Shown: positions 27,757-41,855 of the stretch, piece after piece
How positions within the stretch are numbered: the stretch's first letter is position 1
How the letters are laid out: every line of letters begins with the position of its first letter
Translations under genes and position numbers: made by a program
Notes under the pieces: model-generated
The model's database searches: none
Seen by the model: the letters and a program-made list of their open reading frames with translations, nothing else
What the model was told of the DNA's origin: nothing
Assembly: GCA_948099385.1 (NCBI GenBank)
Contig: CANUEZ040000047.1
Location: 29,530,501 to 29,594,500, forward strand
DNA: 64,000 bases
Source of the DNA: Fasciola hepatica
Taxonomy: Eukaryota; Platyhelminthes; Trematoda; Plagiorchiida; Fasciolidae
Direction of reading: 5' to 3'

Positions 27757-30700
27757 ATACCGTTCAAAATCCAGTGATGGAAGGGTGCTATATGATGTAG
27801 TGTAGATGTTGAACAAACCGTTGAGAGCCATCGCGGATAGCCTTGCGGTTAAGGTGTTCGATTCACAGTCGTTCAGCCTGTGTTCGAGTCGCCGTGGGGG
27901 CTCGGTGCATGTGCACTGCTCATCATTCCCAACAAGGATGAAACAGCTGTACAGTGCATATCCATGCTTTTCAATGGTCAGTTGAGCGTTCAAGCTGCAT
28001 CATGAATCATATTATATACAAATCTAATCTGCTACTACTCAATTGCAAATAGTAAGCAAGCTGTGTAGGTTGTTCATAACGGAATGTGTTCGTTGTACTT
28101 AGGCCCGTACAGAGAAGTGATCGATCATAGGAGTCGAACGGTGTGTGGGAAGCTTGTTGTTACCGTTCAAAATCCAGTGATGGAAGGGTGCTATATGATG
28201 TAGTGTAGATGTTGAACAAACCGTTGAGAGCCATCGCGGATAGCCTTGCGGTTAAGGTGTTCGATTCACAGTCGTTCATCCGGTGTTCGAGTCGCCGTGG
28301 GGGCTCGGTGCATGTGCACTGCTCATCATTCCCAACAAGGATGAAACAGCTGTACAGTGCATATCCATGCTTTTCAATGGTCAGTTGAGCGTTCAAGCTG
28401 CATCATGAATCATATTATATACAAATCTAATCTGCTACTACTCAATTGCAAATAGTAAGCAAGCTGTGTAGGTTGTTCATAACGGAATTTGTTCGTTGTA
28501 CTTAGGCCCGTACAGAGAAGTGATCGATCATAGGAGTCGATCGGTGTGTGGGAAGCTTGTTGTTACCGTTCAAAATCCAGTGATGGAAGGGTGCTATATG
28601 ATGTAGTGTAGATGTTGAACAAACCGTTGAGAGCCGTCGCGGATAGTCTTGCGGTTAAGGTGTTCGATTCACAGTCGTTGAGCCTGTGTTCGAGTCGCCG
28701 TGGGGGCTCGGTGCATTTGCACTGCTCATCATTCCCAACAAGGATGAAACAGCTGTACAGTGCATATCCATGCTTTTCAATGGTCAGTTGAGCGTTCAAG
28801 CTGCATCATGAATAATATCATATACAAATCTAATCTGCTACTACTCAATTGCAAATAGTAAGCAAGCTGTGTAGGTTGTTCATAAGGGAATTTGTTCGTT
28901 GTATTTAGGCCCGTACAGAGAAGTGATCGATCATAGGAGTCGATCGGTGTGTGGGAAGCTTGTTGTTAGCGTTCAAAATCCATTGATGGAAGGGTGCTAT
29001 ATGATGTAGTGTAGATGTTGAACAAACCGTTGAGAGCCATCGCGGATAGCCTTGCGGTTAAGGTGTTCGATTCACAGTCGTTCATCCGGTGTTCGAGTCG
29101 CCGTGGGGGCTCGGTGCATGTGCACTGCTCATCATTCCCAACAAGGATGAAACAGCTGTACAGTGCATATCCATGCTTTTCAATGGTCAGTTGAGCGTTC
29201 AAGCTGCATCATGAATCACAGTGTGTACGAATCTAATCTGCTACTACTCAATTGCAAATTGTAAGCAAGCTGTGTAGGTTGTTCATAAGGGAATTTGTTC
29301 GTTGTACTTAGGCCCGTACAGAGAAGTGATCGATCATAGGAGTCGATCGGTGTGTGGGAAGCTTGTTGTTACCGTTCAAAATCCAGTGATGGAAGGGTGC
29401 TATATGATGTGGTGTAGATGTTGAACAAACCGTTGAGAGCGATCGCGGATAGCCTTGCGGTTAAGGTGTTCGATTCACAGTCGTTCAGCCTGTGTTCGAG
29501 TCGCCGTGGGGGCTCGGTGCATGTGCACTGCTCATCATTCCCAACAAGGATGAAACAGCTGTACAGTGCATATCCATGCTTTTCAATGGTCAGTTGAGCG
29601 TTCAAGCTGCATCATGAATCATATTATATACAAATCTAATCTGCTACTACTCAATTGCAAATAGTAAGCAAGCTGTGTAGGTTGTTCATAAGGGAATGTG
29701 TTCGTTGTACTTAGGCCCGTACAGAGAAGTGATCGATCATAGGAGTCGATCGGTGTGTGGGAAGCTTGTTGTTACCGTTCAAAATCCAGTGATGGAAGGG
29801 TGCTATATGATGTAGTGTAGATGTTGAACAAACCGTTGAGAGCGATCGCGGATAGCCTTGCGGTTAAGGTGTTCGATTCACAGTCGTTGAGCCTGTGTTC
29901 GAGTCGCCGTGGGGGCTCGGTGCATGTGCACTGCTCATCATTCCCAACAAGGATGAAACAGCTGTACAGTGCATATCCATGCTTTTCAATGGTCAGTTGA
30001 GCGTTCAAGCTGCATCATGAATCATATTATATACAAATCTAATCTGCTACTACTCAATTGCAAATAGTAAGCAAGCTGTGTAGGTTGTTCATAAGGGAAT
30101 GTGTTCGTTGTACTTAGGCCCGTACAGAGAAGTGATCGATCATAGGAGTCGATCGGTGTGTGGGAAGCTTGTTGTTACCGTTCAAAATCCAGTGATGGAA
30201 GGGTGCTATATGATGTGGTGTAGATGTTGAACAAACCGTTGAGAGCCATCGCGGATAGCCTTGCGGTTAAGGTGTTCGATTCACAGTCGTTGAGCCTGTG
30301 TTCGAGTCGCCGTGGGGGCTCGGTGCATGTGCACTGCTCATCATTCCCAACAAGGATGAAACAGCTGTACAGTGCATATCCATGCTTTTCAATGGTCAGT
30401 TGAGCGTTCAAGCTGCATCATGAATCATATCATATACAAATCTTATCTGCTACTACTCAATTGCAAATAGTAAGCAAGCTGTGTAGGTTGTTCATAAGGG
30501 AATTTGTTCGTCGTATTTAGGCCCGTACAGAGAAGTGATCGATCATAGGAGTCGATCGGTGTGTGGGAAGCTTGTTGTTACCGTTCAAAATCCAGTGATG
30601 GAAGGGTGCTATATGATGTAGTGTAGATGTTGAACAAACCGTTGAGAGCCATTGCGGATAGCGTTGCGGTTAAGGTGTTCGATTCACAGTCGTTGAGCCT

Positions 30701-31239
30701 GTGTTCGAGTCGCCGTGGGGGCTCGGTGCATGTGCACTGCTCATCATTCCCAACAAGGATGAAACAGCTGTACAGTGCATATCCATGCTTTTCAATGGTC
30801 AGTTGAGCGTTCAAGCTGCATCATGAATCATATTATATACAAATCTAATCTGCTACTACTCAATTGCAAATAGTAAGCAAGCTGTGTAGGTTGTTCATAA
30901 GGGAATTTGTTCGTCGTATTTAGGCCCGTACAGAGAAGTGATCGATCATAGGAGTCGATCGGTGTGTGGGAAGCTTGTTGTTACCGTTCAAAATCCAGTG
31001 ATGGAAGGGTGCTATATGATGTGGTGTAGATGTTGAACAAACCGTTGAGAGCCATCGCGGATAGCCTTGCGGTTAAGGTGTTCGATTCACAGTCGTTCAG
31101 CCTGTGTTCGAGTCGCCGTGGGGGCTCGGTGCATGTGCACTGCTCATCATTCCCAACAAGGATGAAACAGCTGTACAGTGCATATCCATGCTTTTCAATG
31201 GTCAGTTGAGCGTTCAAGCTGCATCAAGAATAATATCAT

Positions 31240-31246
31240 ATAAAAT
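31240..31246 (+). repeat. 1-bp deletion that shifts the repeat phase
   Basis: The usual TATACAAATC reads TATAAAATC, one base shorter, so this monomer is 402 bp. It sits in a copy that also has GCATCAAGAATAATATC. It is one of only two length changes found in the window. Confidence 0.9.
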
Positions 31247-31259
31247 CTAATCTGCTACT

Positions 31260-34200
31260 ACTCAATTGCAAATAGTAAGCAAGCTGTGTAGGTTGTTCAT
31301 AAGGGAATTTGTTCGTCGTATTTAGGCCCGTACAGAGAAGTGATCGATCATAGGAGTCGATCGGTGTGTGGGAAGCTTGTTGTTACCGTTCAAAATCCAG
31401 TGATGGAAGGGTGCTATATGATGTAGTGTAGATGTTGAACAAACCGTTGAGAGCGATCGCGGATAGCGTTGCGGTTAAGGTGTTCGATTCACAGTCGTTG
31501 AGCCTGTGTTCGAGTCGCCGTGGGGGCTCGGTGCATGTGCACTGCTCATCATTCCCAACAAGGATGAAACAGCTGTACAGTGCATATCCATGCTTTTCAA
31601 TGGTCAGTTGAGCGTTCAAGCTGTATCATGAATCATATTATGTACAAATCTAATCTGCTACTACTCAATTGCAAATAGTAAGCAAGCTGTGTAGGTTGTT
31701 CATAAGGGAATTTGTTCGTCGTATTTAGGCCCGTACAGAGAAGTGATCGATCATAGGAGTCGATCGGTGTGTGGGAAGCTTGTTGTTACCGTTCAAAATC
31801 CAGTGATGGAAGGGTGCTATATGATGTAGTGTAGATGTTGAACAAACCGTTGAGAGCCATCGCGGATAGCGTTGCGGTTAAGGTGTTCGATTCACAGTCG
31901 TTCAGCCTGTGTTCGAGTCGCCGTGGGGGCTCGGTGCATGTGCACTGCTCATCATTCCCAACAAGGATGAAACAGCTGTACAGTGCATATCCATGCTTTT
32001 CAATGGTCAGTTGAGCGTTCAAGCTGCATCATGAATCATATTATATACAAATCTAATCTGCTACTACTCAATTGCAAATAGTAAGCAAGCTGTGTAGGTT
32101 GTTCATAAGGGAATGTGTTCGTTGTACTTAGGCCCGTACAGAGAAGTGATAGATCATAGGAGTCGATCGGTGTGTGGGAAGCTTGTTGTTACCGTTCAAA
32201 ATCCAGTGATGGAAGGGTGCTATATGATGTAGTGTAGATGTTGAACAAACCGTTGAGAGCCATCGCGGATAGCCTTGCGGTTAAGGTGTTCGATTCACAG
32301 TCGTTCATCCGGTGTCCGAGTCGCCGTGGGGGCTCGGTGCATGTGCACTGCTCATCATTCCCAACAAGGATGAAACAGCTGTACAGTGCATATCCATGCT
32401 TTTCAATGGTCAGTTGAGCGTTCAAGCTGCATCATGAATCATATCATATACAAATCTAATCTGCTACTACTCAATTGCAAATAGTAAGCAAGCTGTGTAG
32501 GTTGTTCATAACGGAATGTGTTCGTTGTACTTAGGCCCGTACAGAGAAGTGATCGATCATAGGATTCGATCTGTGTGTGGGAAGCTTGTTGTTACCGTTC
32601 AAAATTCAGTGATGGAAGGGTGCTATATGATGTGGTGTAGATGTTGAACAAACCGTTGAGAGCGATCGCGGATAGCCTTGCGGTTAAGGTGTTCGATTCA
32701 CAGTCGTTGAGCCTGTGTTCGAGTCGCCGTGGGGGCTCGGTGCATGTGCACTGCTCATCATTCCCAACAAGGATGAAACAGCTGTACAGTGCATATCCAT
32801 GCTTTTCAATGGTCAGTTGAGCGTTCAAGCTGCATCATGAATCATATTATATACAAATCTAATCTGCTACTACTCAATTGCAAATAGTAAGCAAGCTGTG
32901 TAGGTTGTTCATAAGGGAATTTGTTCGTCGTATTTAGGCCCGTACAGAGAAGTGATCGATCATAGGAGTCGATCGGTGTGTGGGAAGCTTGTTGTTACCG
33001 TTCAAAATCCAGTGATGGAAGGGTGCTATATGATGTAGTGTAGATGTTGAACAAACCGTTGAGAGCCATCGCGGATAGCCTTGCGGTTAAGGTGTTCGAT
33101 TCACAGTCGTTCAGCCTGTGTTCGAGTCGCCGTGGGGGCTCGGTGCATGTGCACTGCTCATCATTCCCAACAAGGATGAAACAGCTGTACAGTGCATATC
33201 CATGCTTTTCAATGGTCAGTTGAGCGTTCAAGCTGCATCATGAATCATATTATATACAAATCTAATCTGCTACTACTCAATTGCAAATAGTAAGCAAGCT
33301 GTGTAGGTTGTTCATAAGGGAATGTGTTCGTTGTACTTAGGCCCGTACAGAGAAGTGATCGATCATAGGAGTCGATCGGTGTGTGGGAAGCTTGTTGTTA
33401 CCGTTCAAAATCCAGTGATGGAAGGGTGCTATATGATGTGGTGTAGATGTTGAACAAACCGTTGAGAGCGATCGCGGATAGCCTTGCGGTTAAGGTGTTC
33501 GATTCACAGTCGTTGAGCCTGTGTTCGAGTCGCCGTGGGGGCTCGGTGCATGTGCACTGCTCATCATTCCCAACAAGGATGAAACAGCTGTACAGTGCAT
33601 ATCCATGCTTTTCAATGGTCAGTTGAGCGTTCAAGCTGCATCATGAATCATATTATAAACAAATCTAAACTGCTACTACTCAATTGCAAATAGTAAGCAA
33701 GCTGTGTAGGTTGTTCATAAGGGAATTTGTTCGTCGTATTTAGGCCCGTACAGAGAAGTGATCGATCATAGGAGTCGATCGGTGTGTGGGAAGCTTGTTG
33801 TTACCGTTCAAAATCCAGTGATGGAAGGGTGCTATATGATGTAGTGTAGATGTTGAACAAACCGTTGAGAGCGATCGCGGATAGCGTTGCGGTTAAGGTG
33901 TTCGATTCACAGTCGTTGAGCCTGTGTTCGAGTCGCCGTGGGGGCTCGGTGCATGTGCACTGCTCATCATTCCCAACAAGGATGAAACAGCTGTACAGTG
34001 CATATCCATGCTTTTCAATGGTCAGTTGAGCGTTCAAGCTGTATCATGAATCATATTATGTACAAATCTAATCTGCTACTACTCAATTGCAAATAGTAAG
34101 CAAGCTGTGTAGGTTGTTCATAAGGGAATTTGTTCGTCGTATTTAGGCCCGTACAGAGAAGTGATCGATCATAGGAGTCGATCGGTGTGTGGGAAGCTTG

Positions 34201-35323
34201 TTGTTACCGTTCAAAATCCAGTGATGGAAGGGTGCTATATGATGTAGTGTAGATGTTGAACAAACCGTTGAGAGCCATCGCGGATAGCGTTGCGGTTAAG
34301 GTGTTCGATTCACAGTCGTTCAGCCTGTGTTCGAGTCGCCGTGGGGGCTCGGTGCATGTGCACTGCTCATCATTCCCAACAAGGATGAAACAGCTGTACA
34401 GTGCATATCCATGCTTTTCAATGGTCAGTTGAGCGTTCAAGCTGCATCATGAATCATATTATATACAAATCTAATCTGCTACTACTCAATTGCAAATAGT
34501 AAGCAAGCTGTGTAGGTTGTTCATAAGGGAATGTGTTCGTTGTACTTAGGCCCGTACAGAGAAGTGATAGATCATAGGAGTCGATCGGTGTGTGGGAAGC
34601 TTGTTGTTACCGTTCAAAATCCAGTGATGGAAGGGTGCTATATGATGTAGTGTAGATGTTGAACAAACCGTTGAGAGCCATCGCGGATAGCCTTGCGGTT
34701 AAGGTGTTCGATTCACAGTCGTTCATCCGGTGTCCGAGTCGCCGTGGGGGCTCGGTGCATGTGCACTGCTCATCATTCCCAACAAGGATGAAACAGCTGT
34801 ACAGTGCATATCCATGCTTTTCAATGGTCAGTTGAGCGTTCAAGCTGCATCATGAATCATATCATATACAAATCTAATCTGCTACTACTCAATTGCAAAT
34901 AGTAAGCAAGCTGTGTAGGTTGTTCATAACGGAATGTGTTCGTTGTACTTAGGCCCGTACAGAGAAGTGATCGATCATAGGATTCGATCTGTGTGTGGGA
35001 AGCTTGTTGTTACCGTTCAAAATTCAGTGATGGAAGGGTGCTATATGATGTGGTGTAGATGTTGAACAAACCGTTGAGAGCGATCGCGGATAGCCTTGCG
35101 GTTAAGGTGTTCGATTCACAGTCGTTGAGCCTGTGTTCGAGTCGCCGTGGGGGCTCGGTGCATGTGCACTGCTCATCATTCCCAACAAGGATGAAACAGC
35201 TGTACAGTGCATATCCATGCTTTTCAATGGTCAGTTGAGCGTTCAAGCTGCATCATGAATCATATTATATACAAATCTAATCTGCTACTACTCAATTGCA
35301 AATAGTAAGCAAGCTGTGTAGGT
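31260..35323. repeat. 1.6-kb four-monomer block duplicated 2,418 bp downstream
   Basis: About 31,260-32,905 matches about 33,678-35,323 with a shift of 2,418 bp (6 x 403). Shared rare markers in order: GCTGTATCATG with ATTATGTAC, GTGATAGATC, TTCATCCGGTGTCC, ATATCATATAC, AGGATTCGATCTG, AAATTCAGTG and GTGGTGTAG. Borders are seen as differences: ATATAAAATC versus ATAAACAAATC on the left, and AAGGGAATTTGTTCGTCG versus AACGGAATTTGTTCGTTG on the right. Between the copies lie two unrelated monomers. Confidence 0.8.
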
Positions 35324-37744
35324 TGTTCATAACGGAATTTGTTCGTTGTACTTAGGCCCGTACAGAGAAGTGATCGATCATAGGAGTCGATCGGTGTGTG
35401 GGAAGCTTGTTGTTACCGTTCAAAATCCAGTGATGGAAGGGTGCTATATGATGTGGTGTAGATGTTGAACAAACCGTTGAGAGCGATCGCGGATAGCCTT
35501 GCGGTTAAGGTGTTCGATTCACAGTCGTTGAGCCTGTGTTCGAGTCGCCGTGGGGGCTCGGTGCATGTGCACTGCTCATCATTCCCAACAAGGATGAAAC
35601 AGCTGTACAGTGCATATCCATGCTTTTCAATGGTCAGTTGAGCGTTCAAGCTGCATCATGAATCATATCATATACAAATCTTATCTGCTACTACTCAATT
35701 GCAAATAGTAAGCAAGCTGTGTAGGTTGTTCATAAGGGAATTTGTTCGTCGTATTTAGGCCCGTACAGAGAAGTGATCGATCATAGGAGTCGATCGGTGT
35801 GTGGGAAGCTTGTTGTTACCGTTCAAAATCCAGTGATGGAAGGGTGCTATATGATGTAGTGTAGATAATGAACAAACCGTTGAGAGCCATCGCGGATAGC
35901 GTTGCGGTTAAGGTGTTCGATTCACAGTCGTTCAGCCTGTGTTCGAGTCGCCGTGGGGGCTCGGTGCATGTGCACTGCTCATCATTCCCAACAAGGATGA
36001 AACAGCTGTACAGTGCATATCCATGCTTTTCAATGGTCAGTTGAGCGTTCAAGCTGCATCATGAATCATATCATATACAAATCTAATCTGCTACTACTCA
36101 ATTGCAAATAGTAAGCAAGCTGTGTATGTTGTTCATAACGGAATTTGTTCGTCGTATTTAGGCCCGTACAGAGAAGTGATCGATCATAGGAGTCGATCGG
36201 TGTGTGGGAAGCTTGTTGTTACCGTTCAAAATTCAGTGATGGAAGGGTGCTATATGATGTAGTGTAGATGTTGAACAAACCGGTGGGAGCCATCGCGGAT
36301 AGCCTTGCGGTTAAGGTGTTCGATTCACAGTCGTTGAGCCTGTGTTCGAGTCGCCGTGGGGGCTCGGTGCATGTGCACTGCTCATCATTCCCAACAAGGA
36401 TGAAACAGCTGTACAGTGCATATCCATGCTTTTCAATGGTCAGTTGAGCGTTCAAGCTGCATCATGAATCATATCATATACAAATCTAATCTGCTACTAC
36501 TCAATTGCAAATAGTAAGCAAGCTGTGTAGGTTGTTCATAACGGAATGTGTTCGTTGTACTTAGGCCCGTACAGAGAAGTGATCGATCATAGGAGTCGAT
36601 CGGTGTGTGGGAAGCTTGTTGTTACCGTTCAAAATCCAGTGATGGAAGGGTGCTATATGATGTAGTGTAGATGTTGAACAAACCGTTGAGAGCCATCGCG
36701 GATAGCCTTGCGGTTAAGGTGTTCGATTCACAGTCGTTCAGCCTGTGTTCGAGTCGCCGTGGGGGCTCGGTGCATGTGCACTGCTCATCATTCCCAACAA
36801 GGATGAAACAGCTGTACAGTGCATATCCATGCTTTTCAATGGTCAGTTGAGCGTTCAAGCTGCATCATGAATAATATCATATACAAATCTAATCTGCTAC
36901 TACTCAATTGCAAATAGTAAGCAAGCTGTGTAGGTTGTTCATAACGGAATGTGTTCGTTGTACTTAGGCCCGTACAGAGAATTGATCGATCATAGGAGTG
37001 GATCTGTGTGTGGGAAGCTTGTTGTTACCGTTCAAAATCCAGTGATGGAAGGGTGCTATATGATGTGGTGTAGATGTTGAACAAACCGTTGAGAGCGATC
37101 GCGGATAGCCTTGCGGTTAAGGTGTTCGATTCACAGTCGTTGAGCCTGTGTTCGAGTCGCCGTGGGGGCTCGGTGCATGTGCACTGCTCATCATTCCCAA
37201 CAAGGATGAAACAGCTGTACAGTGCATATCCATGCTTTTCAATGGTCAGTTGAGCGTTCAAGCTGCATCATGAATAATATCATATACAAATCTAATCTGC
37301 TACTACTCAATTGCAAATAGTAAGCAAGCTGTGTAGGTTGTTCATAAGGGAATGTGTTCGTTGTACTTAGGCCCGTACAGAGAAGTGATCGATCATAGGA
37401 GTCGATCGGTGTGTGGGAAGCTTGTTGTTACCGTTCAAAATCCAGTGATGGAAGGGTGCTATATGATGTAGTGTAGATGTTGAACAAACCGTTGAGAGCG
37501 ATCGCGGATAGCCTTGCGGTTAAGGTGTTCGATTCACAGTCGTTGAGCCTGTGTTCGAGTCGCCGTGGGGGCTCGGTGCATGTGCACTGCTCATCATTCC
37601 CAACAAGGATGAAACAGCTGTACAGTGCATATCCATGCTTTTCAATGGTCAGTTGAGCGTTCAAGCTGCATCATGAATAATATCATATACAAATCTAATC
37701 TGCTACTACTCAATTGCAAATAGTAAGCAAGCTGTGTAGGTTGT

Positions 37745-37752
37745 TCATAGGG
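37745..37752 (+). repeat. Second 1-bp deletion
   Basis: CATAAGGGAAT reads CATAGGGAAT, one A short, making this monomer 402 bp. It lies in the linker just before a GTCGTATTT variant. All later monomers are shifted by 2 bp relative to the starting phase. Confidence 0.9.
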
Positions 37753-39441
37753 AATTTGTTCGTCGTATTTAGGCCCGTACAGAGAAGTGATCGATCATAG
37801 GAGTCGATCGGTGTGTGGGAAGCTTGTTGTTACCGTTCAAAATCCAGTGATGGAAGGGTGCTATATGATGTGGTGTAGATGTTGAACAAACCGTTGAGAG
37901 CCATCGCGGATAGCGTTGCGGTTAAGGTGTTCGATTCACAGTCGTTCAGCCTGTGTTCGAGTCGCCGTGGGGGCTCGGTGCATGTGCACTGCTCATCATT
38001 CCCAACAAGGATGAAACAGCTGTACAGTGCATATCCATGCTTTTCAATGGTCAGTTGAGCGTTCAAGCTGCATCATGAATCATATTATATACAAATCTAA
38101 TCTGCTACTACTCAATTGCAAATAGTAAGCAAGCTGTGTAGGTTGTTCATAACGGAATGTGTTCGTTGTACTTAGGCCCGTACAGAGAAGTGATAGATCA
38201 TAGGAGTCGATCGGTGTGTGGGAAGCTTGTTGTTACCGTTCAAAATCCAGTGATGGAAGGGTGCTATATGATGTAGTGTAGATGTTGAACAAACCGTTGA
38301 GAGCCATCGCGGATAGCGTTGCGGTTAAGGTGTTCGATTCACAGTCGTTGAGCCTGTGTTCGAGTCGCCGTGGGGGCTCGGTGCATGTGCACTGCTCATC
38401 ATTCCCAACAAGGATGAAACAGCTGTACAGTGCATATCCATGCTTTTCAATGGTCAGTTGAGCGTTCAAGCTGCATCATGAATCATATTATATACAAATC
38501 TAATCTGCTACTACTCAATTGCAAATAGTAAGCAAGCTGTGTAGGTTGTTCATAAGGGAATTTGTTCGTTGTACTTAGGCCCGTACAGAGAAGTGATCGA
38601 TCATAGGAGTCGATCGGTGTGTGGGAAGCTTGTTGTTACCGTTCAAAATCCAGTGATGGAAGGGTGCTATATGATGTAGTGTAGATGTTGAACAAACCGG
38701 TGAGAGCCATCGCGGATAGCCTTGCGGTTAAGGTGTTCGATTCACAGTCGTTGAGCCTGTGTTCGAGTCGCCGTGGGGGCTCGGTGCATGTGCACTGCTC
38801 ATCATTCCCAACAAGGATGAAACAGCTGTACAGTGCATATCCATGCTTTTCAATGGTCAGTTGAGCGTTCAAGCTGCATCATGAATCATATCATATACAA
38901 ATCTAATCTGCTACTACTCAATTGCAAATAGTAAGCAAGCTGTGTAGGTTGTTCATAACGGAATGTGTTCGTTGTACTTAGGCCCGTACATAGAAGTGAT
39001 CGATCATAGGAGTCGATCGGTGTGTGGGAAGCTTGTTGTTACCGTTCAAAATCCAGTGATGGAAGGGTGCTATATGATGTAGTGTAGATGTTGAACAAAC
39101 CGTTGAGAGCGATCGCGGATAGCGTTGCGGTTAAGGTGTTCGATTCACAGTCGTTGAGCCTGTGTTCGAGTCGCCGTGGGGGCTCGGTGCATGTGCACTG
39201 CTCATCATTCCCAACAAGGATGAAACAGCTGTACAGTGCATATCCATGCTTTTCAATGGTCAGTTGAGCGTTCAAGCTGCATCATGAATAATATCATATA
39301 CAAATCTAATCTGCTACTACTCAATTGCAAATAGTAAGCAAGCTGTGTAGGTTGTTCATAAGGGAATGTGTTCGTTGTACTTAGGCCCGTACAGAGAAGT
39401 GATCGATCATAGGAGTGGATCTGTGTGTGGGAAGCTTGTTG

Positions 39442-40887
39442 TTACCGTTCAAAATCCAGTGATGGAAGGGTGCTATATGATGTGGTGTAGATGTTGAACA
39501 AACCGTTGAGAGCGATCGCGGATAGCCTTGCGGTTAAGGTGTTCGATTCACAGTCGTTCAGCCTGTGTTCGAGTCGCCGTGGGTGCTCGGTGCATGTGCA
39601 CTGCTCATCATTCCCAACAAGGATGAAACAGCTGTACAGTGCATATCCATGCTTTTCAATGGTCAGTTGAGCGTTCAAGCTGCATCATGAATAATATCAT
39701 ACACAAATCTAATCTGCTACTACTCAATTGCAAATAGTAAGCAAGCTGTGTAGGTTGTTCATAACGGAATGTGTTCGTTGTACTTAGGCCCGTACAGAGA
39801 AGTGATCGATCATAGGAGTCGATCGGTGTGTGGGAAGCTTGTTGTTACCGTTCAAAATCCAGTGATGGAAGGGTGCTATATGATGTAGTGTAGATGTTGA
39901 ACAAACCGTTGAGAGCCATCGCGGATAGCGTTGCGGTTAAGGTGTTCGATTCACAGTCGTTGAGCCTGTGTTCGAGTCGCCGTGGGGGCTCGGTGCATGT
40001 GCACTGCTCATCATTCCCAACAAGGATGAAACAGCTGTACAGTGCATATCCATGCTTTTCAATGGTCAGTTGAGCGTTCAAGCTGCATCATGAATCATAT
40101 TATATACAAATCTAATCTGCTACTACTCAATTGCAAATAGTAAGCAAGCTGTGTAGGTTGTTCATAAGGGAATTTGTTCGTCGTATTTAGGCCCGTACAG
40201 AGAAGTGATCGATCATAGGAGTCGATCGGTGTGTGGGAAGCTTGTTGTTAGCGTTCAAAATCCAGTGATGGAAGGTCGCTATATGATGTAGTGTAGATGT
40301 TGAACAAACCGTTGAGAGCGATCGCGGATAGCGTTGCGGTTAAGGTGTTCGATTCACAGTCGTTGAGCCTGTGTTCGAGTCGCCGTGGGGGCTCGGTGCA
40401 TGTGCACTGCTCATCATTCCCAACAAGGATGAAACAGCTGTACAGTGCATATCCATGCTTTTCAATGGTCAGTTGAGCGTTCAAGCTGCATCATGAATCA
40501 TATTATATACAAATCTAATCTGCTACTACTCAATTGCAAATAGTAAGCAAGCTGTGTAGGTTGTTCATAAGGGAATGTGTTCGTTGTACTTAGGCCCGTA
40601 CAGAGAAGTGGTCGATCATAGGAGTCGATCGGTGTGTGGGAAGCTTGTTGTTAGTGTTCAAAATCCAGTGATGGAAGGGTGCTATATGATGTAGTGTAGA
40701 TGTTGAACAAACCGTTGAGAGCGATCGCGGATAGCCTTGCGGTTAAGGTGTTCGATTCACAGTCGTTCAGCCTGTGTTCGAGTCGCCGTGGGTGCTCGGT
40801 GCATGTGCACTGCTCATCATTCCCAACAAGGATGAAACAGCTGTACAGTGCATATCCATGCTTTTCAATGGTCAGTTGAGCGTTCAA
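39442..40887. repeat. Variant monomer pair three monomers apart
   Basis: The monomers whose minus-strand frames start at 39,442 and 40,651 share the rare GGGTGCTCGG change in the run of Gs (at about 39,582 and 40,791), 1,209 bp apart. Each is preceded by a monomer with the GAGCGATC/GCGTTGCGG combination. Other positions differ (GTGGTGTAG only in the first, GTTAGTGTTC only in the second), so the shared part is short. Confidence 0.5.
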
Positions 40888-41849
40888 GCTGCATCATGAA
40901 TCATATTATGTACAAATCTAATCTGCTACTACTCAATTGCAAATAGTAAGCAAGCTGTGTAGGTTGTTCATAAGGGAATTTGTTCGTCGTATTTAGGCCC
41001 GTACAGAGAAGTGATCGATCATAGGAGTCGATCGGTGTGTGGGAAGCTTGTTGTTACCGTTCAAAATCCAGTGATGGAAGGGTGCTATATGATGTGGTGT
41101 AGATGTTGAACAAACCGTTGAGAGCGATCGCGGATAGCCTTGCGGTTAAGGTGTTCGATTCACAGTCGTTGAGCCTGTGTTCGAGTCGCCGTGGGGGCTC
41201 GGTGCATGTGCACTGCTCATCATTCCCAACAAGGATGAAACAGCTGTACAGTGCATATCCATGCTTTTCAATGGTCAGTTGAGCGTTCAAGCTGCATCAT
41301 GAATCATATTATATACAAATCTAATCTGCTACTACTCAATTGCAAATAGTAAGCAAGCTGTGTAGGTTGTTCATAAGGGAATGTGTTCGTTGTACTTAGG
41401 CCCGTACAGAGAAGTGATAGATCATAGGAGTCGATCGGTGTGTGGGAAGCTTGTTGTTACCGTTCAAAATTCAGTGATGGCAGGGTGCTATATGATGTAG
41501 TGTAGATGTTGAACAAACCGTTGAGAGCCATCGCGGATAGCGTTGCGGTTAAGGTGTTCGATTCACAGTCGTTCAGCCTGTGTTCGAGTCGCCGTGGGGG
41601 CTCGCTGCATGTGCACTGCTCATCATTCCCAACAAGGATGAAACAGCTGTACAGTGCATATCCATGCTTTTCAATGGTCAGTTGAGCGTTCAAGCTGCAT
41701 CATGAATCATATCATATACAAATCTAATCTGCTACTACTCAATTGCAAATAGTAAGCAAGCTGTGTAGGTTGTTCATAAGGGAATTTGTTCGTCGTATTT
41801 AGGCCCGTACAGAGAAGTGATCGATCATAGGAGTCGATCGGTGTGTGGG

Positions 41850-41855
41850 ATGCTT
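41850..41855 (+). repeat. Monomer lacking the HindIII site
   Basis: AAGCTT reads ATGCTT here. Five further monomers have ACGCTT (45,880, 47,895, 52,328, 59,582 and 61,194). All other monomers keep the site, so a HindIII digest of this array should give mostly 403-bp fragments with a weak 806-bp step. Confidence 0.9.
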
